DNA of 64,000 nucleotides from Lachnoclostridium phytofermentans (GTDB lineage Bacteria > Bacillota > Clostridia > Lachnospirales > Lachnospiraceae): contig NZ_JPOF01000003.1 in the NCBI RefSeq assembly GCF_000733755.1, positions 62,001-126,000 of the forward strand. The letters are read 5' to 3'. The position numbers and the translations under genes were made by a program. Of this stretch, positions 16,147 through 23,870 are shown one piece after another (position 1 is the first letter of the stretch; the number at the start of each line of letters is the position of its first letter). The notes beneath the pieces were generated by a model. It worked only from the letters and a program-made list of their open reading frames with translations, made no database searches and was not told where the DNA came from.

Positions 16147-16422
16147 TTATAGAGCTTGGGAAGCATCACTGCCTTCTATGCTCTCTCGTTGGTTCACTCG
16201 ATTTGCAATTGTCTCAGGAAGCAGTGCAGACAAAACAATCTGCCCAGTTTCCATTACGAGAACTGCTTTGCATTTTCTTCCACAGGTTGCATCTACACAG
16301 CTACCGCTATCTTTCGCATTCTGAACCATTCGTTTCACCGGAGCTGCCTCCGGCCTTATTACAGAAATCAACTTACCTGCATTTACTACATTACCAAAAC
16401 CAATATTAATCAGTTTATTCAA
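16147..16422 (-). CDS. remA: RemA family DNA-binding regulator (DUF370)
   Basis: Homologue of B. subtilis RemA, a ring-forming DNA-binding activator of biofilm-matrix and osmoprotection genes. 91 aa with the family N-terminus INIGFGNVVNAGKLISVIRPEAAPVKRMV and the conserved ATCGRKCKAVLVMETGQIVLSALLPETI region. The start is a TTG at 16422 with GAGGGG 6 nt upstream, because no ATG fits the conserved N-terminus. It lies 12 bp after yicC in the usual yicC-remA order. Confidence 0.92.
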   Translation of the reverse strand: MNKLINIGFGNVVNAGKLISVIRPEAAPVKRMVQNAKDSGSCVDATCGRKCKAVLVMETGQIVLSALLPETIANRVNQRESIEGSDASQAL

Positions 16423-16434
16423 ATGTATCCCCTC

Positions 16435-17313
16435 TTACTCAATGTTTTGTATCTGTTCTCGTATCTTTTCAATTTCAGTTTTTAAATCGATTGCTTGATT
16501 CGATACAGCCAAATCATTCGCTTTCGACAAGATGGTATTAGCCTCGCGGTTCATTTCCTGAGCAATAAAGTCTAACTTTCTTCCCACATTTACTGCTTCA
16601 TTTAAGGTACACTTCATATTGTTGATATGTGCTCGTAACCGAACCGTTTCTTCATCTACACAGATTTTATCAGCAAATATCGTAATCTCTGTTGCTAATA
16701 CACCCTCATCTAAGGAGGTTTCTCCTAATAGATCTTTTACCTTATCCGTTAGCTTTTTGCGATATTCTGCTACAATTTGAGGTTCTCTTTCTTCGATAAA
16801 ATCAACAATCGTTAACATACCATCTAATTTCGCATGAATATCTGCCAACAGATGCTCACCTTCTGCTATTCGTGTCTCCACAAATTTTTCAGCAGCTGCC
16901 TTTACCGTATTCTCAAGTAATTCCCATAGTTCTTGTTCATCCATGGTCTGTTCTTCCAGCGTAAAAACATCTGGAAATCTTGACAATATGGAGGCTCTTA
17001 CATCATTCTCTATACCAAAATCACGGCTCATTTTTTCGAGACCGTTATAGTATTCTCTTGCAATATCCTCGTTATACTTAACGCAGGCTTTCCCTTCCGT
17101 GTAATCCTCGTATGTAATAAATACATCGACCTTTCCACGGTTAATATATTGTTTTAGAACATTTCGAATACCAGATTCAAAAAAGTTTAATTTCTTGGGC
17201 AATTTTACCGAAATCTCTAGGTAACGGTGATTGACAGATTTTAACTCTACAATCATCTTACGTTCACCAGTATCAATCTCACATCTACCAAAGCCAGTCA
17301 TACTCTTTAACAT
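16435..17313 (-). CDS. yicC: YicC/YloC family endoribonuclease
   Basis: YicC-type protein, known from E. coli and B. subtilis work as an endoribonuclease affecting mRNA turnover. The N-terminus MLKSMTGFGRCE and the following VELKSVNHRYLEISVKLP are the family signature, and the C-terminus contains the DUF1732-type block (FIAQEMNREANTILSKAND). 292 aa, normal. It is the first gene of the yicC-remA-rpoZ set, conserved in Firmicutes. Two hairpins lie upstream (17342-17365 and 17369-17405). Confidence 0.93.
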   Translation of the reverse strand: MLKSMTGFGRCEIDTGERKMIVELKSVNHRYLEISVKLPKKLNFFESGIRNVLKQYINRGKVDVFITYEDYTEGKACVKYNEDIAREYYNGLEKMSRDFGIENDVRASILSRFPDVFTLEEQTMDEQELWELLENTVKAAAEKFVETRIAEGEHLLADIHAKLDGMLTIVDFIEEREPQIVAEYRKKLTDKVKDLLGETSLDEGVLATEITIFADKICVDEETVRLRAHINNMKCTLNEAVNVGRKLDFIAQEMNREANTILSKANDLAVSNQAIDLKTEIEKIREQIQNIE

Positions 17314-17341
17314 ATCAGCACAATTCCTCTCGTGATAAATA

Positions 17342-17405
17342 TGAAAGAAAAAATATTTTCTTTCACACGGATATTTGTGCCTGCATCATCTCGGCATAAA
17401 TATCC
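17342..17405 (-). other. Tandem hairpins between the CobW gene and yicC
   Basis: Two adjacent inverted repeats. TGAAAGAAAA-AATA-TTTTCTTTCA (17342-17365) is perfect. GGATATTTGTGCC / GGCATAAATATCC (17369-17405) has 12 of 13 pairs. On the minus strand the GC-richer hairpin comes first, then the A/T-rich one, so together they could end the upstream transcript or fold the yicC leader. Confidence 0.45.
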
Positions 17406-17575
17406 AGCCTACTTCAGGCATGTTTTCATGGGTGATGAATATCTTCCTCACACTTTGGAATAACTTCTGTGATTCTTAGTTAACCTACTATCTCGATTAG
17501 CCATTATCTAAAACATTATAATTAAAAATACTGTATTCGTCAAGTTATTTCTAGTTTTTGGTGATTTATTCCATC

Positions 17576-18532
17576 TTAGTTAAAGTACACTAGCTTCTCT
17601 TTTGGTTCCTCTGCCATTTCAATCTTCTTCGCATAGAGAACTGGCCCTTTACCGCGATATTCTTTGTAATACTCTACGCGCACCTGAGCTGTTATCGTAA
17701 TCCACATACGATTTTTTAACTGGTCGGTAGCTACAGGCCCTGCATAGTCTGTCTTACATAAAAAACCAATAAAAGCGATGTCGTCTGCACAACAAGTCAT
17801 CGCAAATCGACCAGGAACAAATGCTCCCTTAGGAAATCGTTCCGTTTTATATACCATGGCACGGAATGTAATCGTTTTTCCTTGATACATCTTAGGGTTA
17901 TCCATCGCATGCAAATACCATAGACCATAGTCTTCATCACATAGGTCAATATGGTCAGCCGTAATATCAAATGGAAGTACTTCCTCCCCTGCATCGGTAG
18001 TCACTCCGTCTACAGACTCATAAATAATCTCAGCTTTACGATTCACCGGCTTAATGGTTCGTCTTATTGCAATCTTATCTGTAGAATCATCACAGCGATT
18101 TACAATGATAGTATCGGAATACTTAAATTGTGATATCATGATAGATTTAAAATTGCTCATATAGTTTTGGTAGGTAGAGGCATCAATCAATGTAATGATC
18201 TGAGCCATGACAAGAGGCTCAGGTAATTCCAGCTCTAAAAATTCTTCGGTGTCCCACATACCATTGTATTCTATCATAATTCGCCCAGGCTTATATTTCT
18301 CAAAGCAACGTTTTATATACTCTTCATTAAAGTTATCCTGATCTTCTACAACAACTACATCAACCTTTAACTTTGCTAACATTGCCTCGTCATATTCCAC
18401 TTCTCCTTCTTCGCAGACAAAGAGTAAGGTACGAATAGAATCTGTAAACTCTGGGTCTTTCATGGTTTCCAGCACAAATGTACTTTTTCCACTTTCTAAA
18501 AAACCATTCACTAAATATACTGGTATTTCCAT
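17576..18532 (-). CDS. CobW/COG0523-family GTPase without the CxCC motif
   Basis: Putative metal-trafficking P-loop GTPase. The Walker A motif is NGFLESGKST near residue 10, and IVNRCDD near 145 is the guanine-specificity region (N-x-x-D-like). The metal motif GCxCC expected after switch I is missing; that region reads FVCEEGEVEYDEAML. The C-terminal third (GKTITFRAMVYKTERFPKGAFVPGRFAMTCCADDIAFIGFLC) resembles the OB-like C-terminal domain of TIGR03943/YcgQ-type proteins. 318 aa from ATG at 18532 with GGAGG 5 nt upstream. A second COG0523 gene lies directly upstream, suggesting a linked function in metal handling. Confidence 0.75.
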   Translation of the reverse strand: MEIPVYLVNGFLESGKSTFVLETMKDPEFTDSIRTLLFVCEEGEVEYDEAMLAKLKVDVVVVEDQDNFNEEYIKRCFEKYKPGRIMIEYNGMWDTEEFLELELPEPLVMAQIITLIDASTYQNYMSNFKSIMISQFKYSDTIIVNRCDDSTDKIAIRRTIKPVNRKAEIIYESVDGVTTDAGEEVLPFDITADHIDLCDEDYGLWYLHAMDNPKMYQGKTITFRAMVYKTERFPKGAFVPGRFAMTCCADDIAFIGFLCKTDYAGPVATDQLKNRMWITITAQVRVEYYKEYRGKGPVLYAKKIEMAEEPKEKLVYFN

Positions 18533-18710
18533 ATTATCCTCCATGCACTAACTCTCAACTAAATATGGTATTCCTACATAGTATCTATACTTCTTAGTGC
18601 TATTTTTATATCATTGTCTAGTTATATTCCAATATAAGTTTGTTCTTTCAACGAAGTAAGTTTCCCAACGAATTAGGAATAGAACTAACTTACATCATAA
18701 ATTGATTTTA

Positions 18711-19832
18711 TTAAGCTTGAAACAAATCACTAATCGCCTTTGTATCTAACTTACTGCCAATCACACAAATTCTTCCTGTATAATCTGCTCCACCACGGCG
18801 TACTTCAAATTCACCCGGAACTAAATCAAAATGGAACCATTCACCCTCAACGGATGGAACAATACCTTTCGCACGTAGAATAATTCCAAGATCCTCTGCT
18901 TCTGATAGAGTAGTAAGAACCTTCTTCAATTCTGCTTCCTCATACTGATGTGCTGTTTCTATACCCCAGCTTGTGAACACTTCCTCAGCATGATGATGGT
19001 GAACGTGGTCATGATCGTGTCCGCAACAGCCTTCATGATCGTGGTCGTGATCATGGTCGTGTCCGCAACAGCCTTCATGATCGTGGTCGTGATCATGATC
19101 GTGTCCGCAACAGCCTTCATGATCGTGATCGTGGTCATGGTCGTGTCCACAACAGCCTTCATGATCGTGGTCGTGATCATGAACATGTCCACAAGATTTG
19201 CAGACACCTGTCTCATTTAACATCGAATCCATCAAGTCATTCTGGTGTTCTATCGCGCTTAAAATCTGCTTCCCATCAATTTTATCCCATGAAGTAGTTA
19301 CTATCGTAGCCTTTTGATTATGCTCTTTAATTAACGCAAGACTTGCTTCTAATTTTTCTTCCGTGATATCTCCGGTACGGCTAAGTATAATTGTTTTCGC
19401 TGTTTCAATCTGATCATTGAAAAACTCTCCGAAGTTTTTCATATACATCTTACACTTCTTAACATCAACGACTGCTGTGTAGCTATTTAATACAACATCA
19501 TCAGATAAAACACCTGACACTGCTTTTAATACATCAGATAATTTACCTACACCAGATGGTTCAATAATAATACGATCTGGATGATAGGTAACAAGCACTT
19601 CTTTTAAAGCGGTACTAAAATCACCAACTAAGGAGCAACAAATACATCCTGAATTCATCTCCGTAATTTCTACGCCAGCCTCTTTTAGAAAGCCACCATC
19701 AATACCGATTTCACCAAACTCGTTTTCAATTAAAACAAGTTTCTCACCCTTTAAAGCTTCCTCTAATAATTTTTTAATTAAGGTTGTCTTACCTGCTCCG
19801 AGAAACCCTGATATTACATCTATTTTTGTCAT
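18711..19832 (-). CDS. COG0523/ZNG1-like zinc metallochaperone GTPase with His-Asp repeats
   Basis: Metallochaperone GTPase of the CobW family, likely delivering Zn2+ or a similar ion to client proteins. Walker A is GFLGAGKTT near residue 10. The metal-binding CxCC is present (MNSGCICCSL near 62), and IIEPSG is the Walker B-like segment. After residue 210 comes CKSCGH and then four near-identical 14-residue units HDHDHDHDHEGCCG ending in HVHHHHAEE, an extreme metal-binding tract. The CobW C-terminal domain follows (RAKGIVPSVEGEWFHFDLVPGEF). 373 aa; ATG at 19832 with an AGGA-type site. I saw no obvious Zur box upstream. Confidence 0.88.
   Translation of the reverse strand: MTKIDVISGFLGAGKTTLIKKLLEEALKGEKLVLIENEFGEIGIDGGFLKEAGVEITEMNSGCICCSLVGDFSTALKEVLVTYHPDRIIIEPSGVGKLSDVLKAVSGVLSDDVVLNSYTAVVDVKKCKMYMKNFGEFFNDQIETAKTIILSRTGDITEEKLEASLALIKEHNQKATIVTTSWDKIDGKQILSAIEHQNDLMDSMLNETGVCKSCGHVHDHDHDHEGCCGHDHDHDHDHEGCCGHDHDHDHDHEGCCGHDHDHDHDHEGCCGHDHDHVHHHHAEEVFTSWGIETAHQYEEAELKKVLTTLSEAEDLGIILRAKGIVPSVEGEWFHFDLVPGEFEVRRGGADYTGRICVIGSKLDTKAISDLFQA
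19003..19194 (-). repeat. 42-bp tandem repeats encoding the His-Asp-Cys tract
   Basis: Four to five near-identical in-frame 42-bp units; the CCGCAACAGCCTT block recurs at 19021, 19063, 19105 and (as CCACAAC) 19147. Differences between units are mostly synonymous, so the tract is old enough to have drifted while the protein repeat was kept. Confidence 0.92.
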
Positions 19833-20077
19833 AGTAATCCTCCGTTCTAGTGCTTACACACATTAATTTAAACAATAGCAACTTAGTACACGGCACAAAG
19901 TACCATCTATTTTCCTGCCTTATTAGTTTTCTGCCACTAATTATACTTCCGTTTATCAAGTATTTCAATGACACTAATAAGTGAAAATTATTATATTTTT
20001 ATAATGTTTTTAGTATGTTTTATAAAAAATCAGCAACCAATACTTATACCAAATATGCGAATAGCGTACCCGCCTAT

Positions 20078-21976
20078 TTATTTAAGCAAACTCTTGATAA
20101 ACTCTTGAAACGTTGAATTAAGTCCTTCTCCATATACAATCTCACGAACACGAACTGGCTGATCTGTAATGATGTTATCTACCCCTAGCTGTTTCATTCG
20201 TTCAATCTCTGCAATCGAGTTCACTGTCCATGCATGTATTTCTTTACCATAACTATGAGCATATCGAATCATTTCCCTTGTGATAAAGCTTGATTTTACA
20301 CTAAAAAAATCAGCATTTTCCCAATTGTAAAAATATCCATAAGCAAAGGACATAATGTATCCAGTTTTGATATCAGGATTGAGAGCTTTCACACGTCCTA
20401 AGGCACCATAATTTGCCGAACTTAAAACGCACTGTTCTTCCATACCATACTCTTCAATTAAACGGACAACCTCTTCTACAAGCTGCTTTTCATGGCTGTT
20501 TACCTTTAATTCAATATTTAACATAATTGAATTTTGACAAAGAAGTAAGACTTCCTCTAGTGTCGGTATCTTAGTTCCCTCAAATTCCTTACCAAATCGT
20601 TTTCCAGCATCAATTTTTTCTAATTCCTCAAATGTTAAGTTCCAAATATATTGGTTCTTTCCGGTCGTTCGCTTCAGATTTGAATCATGAAGCAACACAA
20701 TCACTCCATCCTTCGTCTCCTGAACATCGATTTCCGCATAATCACTAAGGTTATCAATGGACGCTTGAATGGCTGGAATGGTATTCTCCGGTGCAACGGA
20801 TGAAAAGCCACGGTGAGCTGTTATTGCTGTACCAAACAACGGTTCACGGTTTGTAAATATATTATTTTTAAAGTTTAGTCCAAAATACAATGCAACAAGT
20901 GCAAACGATAATCCACCCACAATAACTACAGTTCTCGTATACTTGCTTTTACGGATCCGAAACCAGATACTTCGATTTTCTAGAACCAGAGAATCTTCCA
21001 CTTCTGAAATCTTTTCTTGCATTGCAAGTATTTGTGTTTCTCCTCTCATATCTGTTAACTTATATTGTAAGAATAACCTCGTTACTAGAGCACAGTTTAC
21101 AATAATGGACAGAACTCCTGCAATTAGGGAAAAATACCGATTAATCTGATCAAAGGTTGTTAGGAAGACCGCTACCACAAGATTTTCACTTACCGTACGA
21201 TAGATAATCATACCAGAAATAAATACTACTGCATAATACAGAGCAATGTAAAATAAACACAAAAGAGCATTGTAGCCAATCATCGATGAGGCAATCTTAG
21301 TGCCATGTCCTTTTAGAGTTTTACAGCTCATACGATAAGCCTCACGAAAGCTCATCTCATCAAAGCTACAGTAATGTAACACAAAAATTCCCCGATATAA
21401 AAAATATACTGCTATAACAAGTAATAAAAGTAAAGCAAACACAACCGCTTTATAATCAAGAATCGTATCCATAAAATAAGCAGGTATTCTCATCTGCATA
21501 ATCATTCCCAATAAAAGAGGTAGGCTATACACAAAATAGTATAATAATGCATAAAAATTAAGTGCCCTGTTTCCTTTTCTTCTAATTAAACGCAGTGATT
21601 CCCATAAACCAGGGAAAAATACATGACTTATTCTAATCTTTCGAAACCTTAGACTACTATGATAGTATACGATTAACGACACCATTTCCACATAGATAAA
21701 TACTGAAAACATAATGAGTAACAAAGCGATTGCAGCGATCGAGGCTGGTGATGCTATGTACGCAAACACATTCTCTAAGGTGAGATAACTATAGCCAGAA
21801 AGTTTTAATGTTCCTTTCATCAGTGCAATAACCAGAGGCACCATAACTATTAAAAAAATTGCTTTATAAATTAATTCAAATAATATTAATGCCTTTATAT
21901 TCTTAAATTTACTTACCCAATTCTTTGATAACCATTGTTTCACTAATTCTTCCGTCTTCTTTCTTTCGTTTTCCAT
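20078..21976 (-). CDS. Membrane glycerophosphodiester phosphodiesterase
   Basis: Predicted to hydrolyse glycerophosphodiesters outside or at the membrane. The first 380 or so residues hold about eight membrane segments resembling the GPDPase membrane domain. The C-terminal GDPD TIM-barrel has TAHRGFSSVAPENT (catalytic HR), EIDVQETKDG (metal acids) and LLHDSNLKRTT (catalytic H), then LNIELKVN and the closing AWTVNS / DNIITDQP motifs. 632 aa from ATG at 21976; a GTG four codons earlier is also possible. Possible roles are recycling phospholipid head groups or turning over teichoic-acid-like polymers. Confidence 0.87.
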   Translation of the reverse strand: MENERKKTEELVKQWLSKNWVSKFKNIKALILFELIYKAIFLIVMVPLVIALMKGTLKLSGYSYLTLENVFAYIASPASIAAIALLLIMFSVFIYVEMVSLIVYYHSSLRFRKIRISHVFFPGLWESLRLIRRKGNRALNFYALLYYFVYSLPLLLGMIMQMRIPAYFMDTILDYKAVVFALLLLLVIAVYFLYRGIFVLHYCSFDEMSFREAYRMSCKTLKGHGTKIASSMIGYNALLCLFYIALYYAVVFISGMIIYRTVSENLVVAVFLTTFDQINRYFSLIAGVLSIIVNCALVTRLFLQYKLTDMRGETQILAMQEKISEVEDSLVLENRSIWFRIRKSKYTRTVVIVGGLSFALVALYFGLNFKNNIFTNREPLFGTAITAHRGFSSVAPENTIPAIQASIDNLSDYAEIDVQETKDGVIVLLHDSNLKRTTGKNQYIWNLTFEELEKIDAGKRFGKEFEGTKIPTLEEVLLLCQNSIMLNIELKVNSHEKQLVEEVVRLIEEYGMEEQCVLSSANYGALGRVKALNPDIKTGYIMSFAYGYFYNWENADFFSVKSSFITREMIRYAHSYGKEIHAWTVNSIAEIERMKQLGVDNIITDQPVRVREIVYGEGLNSTFQEFIKSLLK

Positions 21977-22024
21977 ACCCACTTGCACCTACTACATCCT
22001 AAGTGTTCCTATCTATTTTGACAC

Positions 22025-22070
22025 AAAAACAGAGATATTACAACACAAATATAGTGTTCGCAATATCTCT
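22025..22070 (-). terminator. Rho-independent terminator of the MFS gene
   Basis: AGAGATATT / AATATCTCT stem with an inner AACAC/GTGTT stem, followed on the minus strand by GTTTTTG. It is about 27 nt beyond the stop at 22097. Confidence 0.8.
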
Positions 22071-22096
22071 ATAAATGAAACGATAATTATAAAACT

Positions 22097-23383
22097 TTAA
22101 TCTTCGACATCGAAATTTTCCAACATCTTCTGCCTTTTTTCCGGTCTTGCATCTCCGTGCTTTACAAATAACATTGTAATAAACGATGCAGCGGAGAAGA
22201 AAACAGCATAAGGGAACAACGTGCGGTAGGATACAAATTCTAACAATGCACCAGATAAAATTGGAGTCAATATCTGAGCCGTCATAGAAAACGTATAGTA
22301 ATAGCCAGTATATTTTCCAACATCGCAACCTTTGCTCATCTCAACAACCATTGGATAGGAATTTACACTAATTGCAGCCCACCCCATTCCAGTGATTGCA
22401 AAAACCACATTAATGAGTGGGGAATATTCTAAGAAGAAACACCCACACACATAGGAGAATGTTATCAAGCCAACACCAATTAGTATAGTCTTCTTTCTCC
22501 CTATCTTGCTCGCAATAATACCAATTGGTATATAGCATACAATTGCTGCCCCCATAGCAACCATAAGGCTACTCGTAAAGCCTCCAGTTCCAAGCTTCCA
22601 AACAACCTCCGTATATCTTGAAAAAGCGGTTGTAACCGCATTGTATGCGGTAAACCATAAGAAGATGGAAGCTACTAAGAAGAATAAACTTCTTTTCACT
22701 TCGGGTTTCATCGGTTCCTTCGCTTCTTCGATGGTTACTATAGATTCATCCTGGTTATAGTCAGCCACTTCTTCTCTCATCTTATTTTCACGAATCGTAT
22801 TTAGTAATACAATAACAGCGATTATCATAATCAGTGCTACTGCTAAAAAGAGAGGTATGTAATTTGGTAGGTCATTTGGGTTACTGCTTTTCTTTACTAA
22901 TACCTTAATCAGTAATAAGCTGACTAATCCACCAACTGCACCCATTAAATTAATAATAGCATTTGCCATACTACGAAGGGGCTTTGGTGTAAGATCCGGC
23001 ATCAGTGCCACTGCAGGGGAACGATAGGTTCCCATGGATATAAGCACTAACCCAAGCGCTACGATAAAGACTACGAATTGTTTTTCTTGATCAGCAATTG
23101 GTATCATCATCATGAATATCGTTGATGCAATGGTGCCTACAATGATAAATGGTGTTCTTTTCCCTAGTCTGGTACTAGTCTGGTCAGACAGCATACCGAA
23201 AATAGGTAGCAAAAACAATGCAATTACGTTATCCATTGCCATAATCACACCAGTAACTGTTTCGCCTACTCCAAACGTATTCTTTAAGATTAACGGTATA
23301 ATATTCTCGTAAAGCTGCCAAAAAGAAGAAATGGAAAGAAAGGCAAGACCTACAAAAAATGTACGCTTGTAATTTAATTTCAT
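22097..23383 (-). CDS. MFS transporter, SLC45/GPH-like
   Basis: Twelve-helix secondary transporter. The loop between helices 2 and 3 reads GMLSDQTSTRLGKRTPF, close to the G-x-x-S-D-x-x-x-R-x-G-R-R-x-P-F signature of SLC45/sugar-cation symporter relatives. A central charged loop (VADYNQDESIVTIEEAKEPMK) separates the halves, and the second half carries ASKIGRKKTILIG. The substrate may be a sugar or glycoside but is unproven. 428 aa from ATG at 23383 with GGGAGG 5-6 nt upstream; the longer frame starts inside the leader. It ends in a clear terminator and appears monocistronic. Confidence 0.85.
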   Translation of the reverse strand: MKLNYKRTFFVGLAFLSISSFWQLYENIIPLILKNTFGVGETVTGVIMAMDNVIALFLLPIFGMLSDQTSTRLGKRTPFIIVGTIASTIFMMMIPIADQEKQFVVFIVALGLVLISMGTYRSPAVALMPDLTPKPLRSMANAIINLMGAVGGLVSLLLIKVLVKKSSNPNDLPNYIPLFLAVALIMIIAVIVLLNTIRENKMREEVADYNQDESIVTIEEAKEPMKPEVKRSLFFLVASIFLWFTAYNAVTTAFSRYTEVVWKLGTGGFTSSLMVAMGAAIVCYIPIGIIASKIGRKKTILIGVGLITFSYVCGCFFLEYSPLINVVFAITGMGWAAISVNSYPMVVEMSKGCDVGKYTGYYYTFSMTAQILTPILSGALLEFVSYRTLFPYAVFFSAASFITMLFVKHGDARPEKRQKMLENFDVED

Positions 23384-23649
23384 GGAACCCTCCCAATACA
23401 TTTTGATGCTTGTATTATACCATAATCTACCGTTTACTTAAAGCAAAATGTAGGTATAATTCTAGTAAAATCTTGTATCGGAAATGAGATTCATCACTCT
23501 AGCTCCTACGTTATCAAGCTTAGGTATGCAAATCTTTCTGGTTGCTAAAATTATAGAATAATCTACTTCGAGAAATTAAAATCATAAGAAATCACAAGGT
23601 ACTTACTAAGAATGAAGAGGTTTTTGCCAAATAAACGAGTTATCAGCTA

Positions 23650-23775
23650 GGGAGGAAAGCTCCTTTTACGTTAAAAGGAACAAGGGTGCATCGCTTCGTA
23701 GATGATTTCTAGAAGAAATTATCTTACATAGCGATGCACCCTTTCTATTCCTAAGTTAACGTTCCTCGCTTTTTA
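23650..23775. repeat. Large compound palindrome between the DUF2298 operon and the MFS gene
   Basis: The core hairpin at 23682-23743 has a perfect 14-bp stem (AAGGGTGCATCGCT and complement), then a second stem AGATGATTTCT / AGAAATTATCT. Outside it, GGAA/TTCC, ACGTTAA/TTAACGT and GAGGAA/TTCCTC pair across the core, and CCTTTTACGTTAAAAGG and GGAGGAAAGCTCC fold locally. It could be a bidirectional terminator of the operon ending at 23871 or a MITE-like insertion. The rest of the 487-bp gap (23384-23870) shows no gene. Confidence 0.6.
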
Positions 23776-23870
23776 AACAAGGCATGAAGTCCCTACAAAA
23801 TCACTACTTATCTGATTTAATCTGATAGATTTATTAACACTCTTTAATGCTTCCAAACTAAAATTTCTTC

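Noticed and set aside
19003-19194. Regularly spaced direct repeats that could suggest a CRISPR-like array or satellite.
   Set aside because: The 42-bp units have no spacers, stay in frame and encode the His-Asp-Cys tract of the GTPase. The plus-strand and other-frame ORFs over them are shadows.
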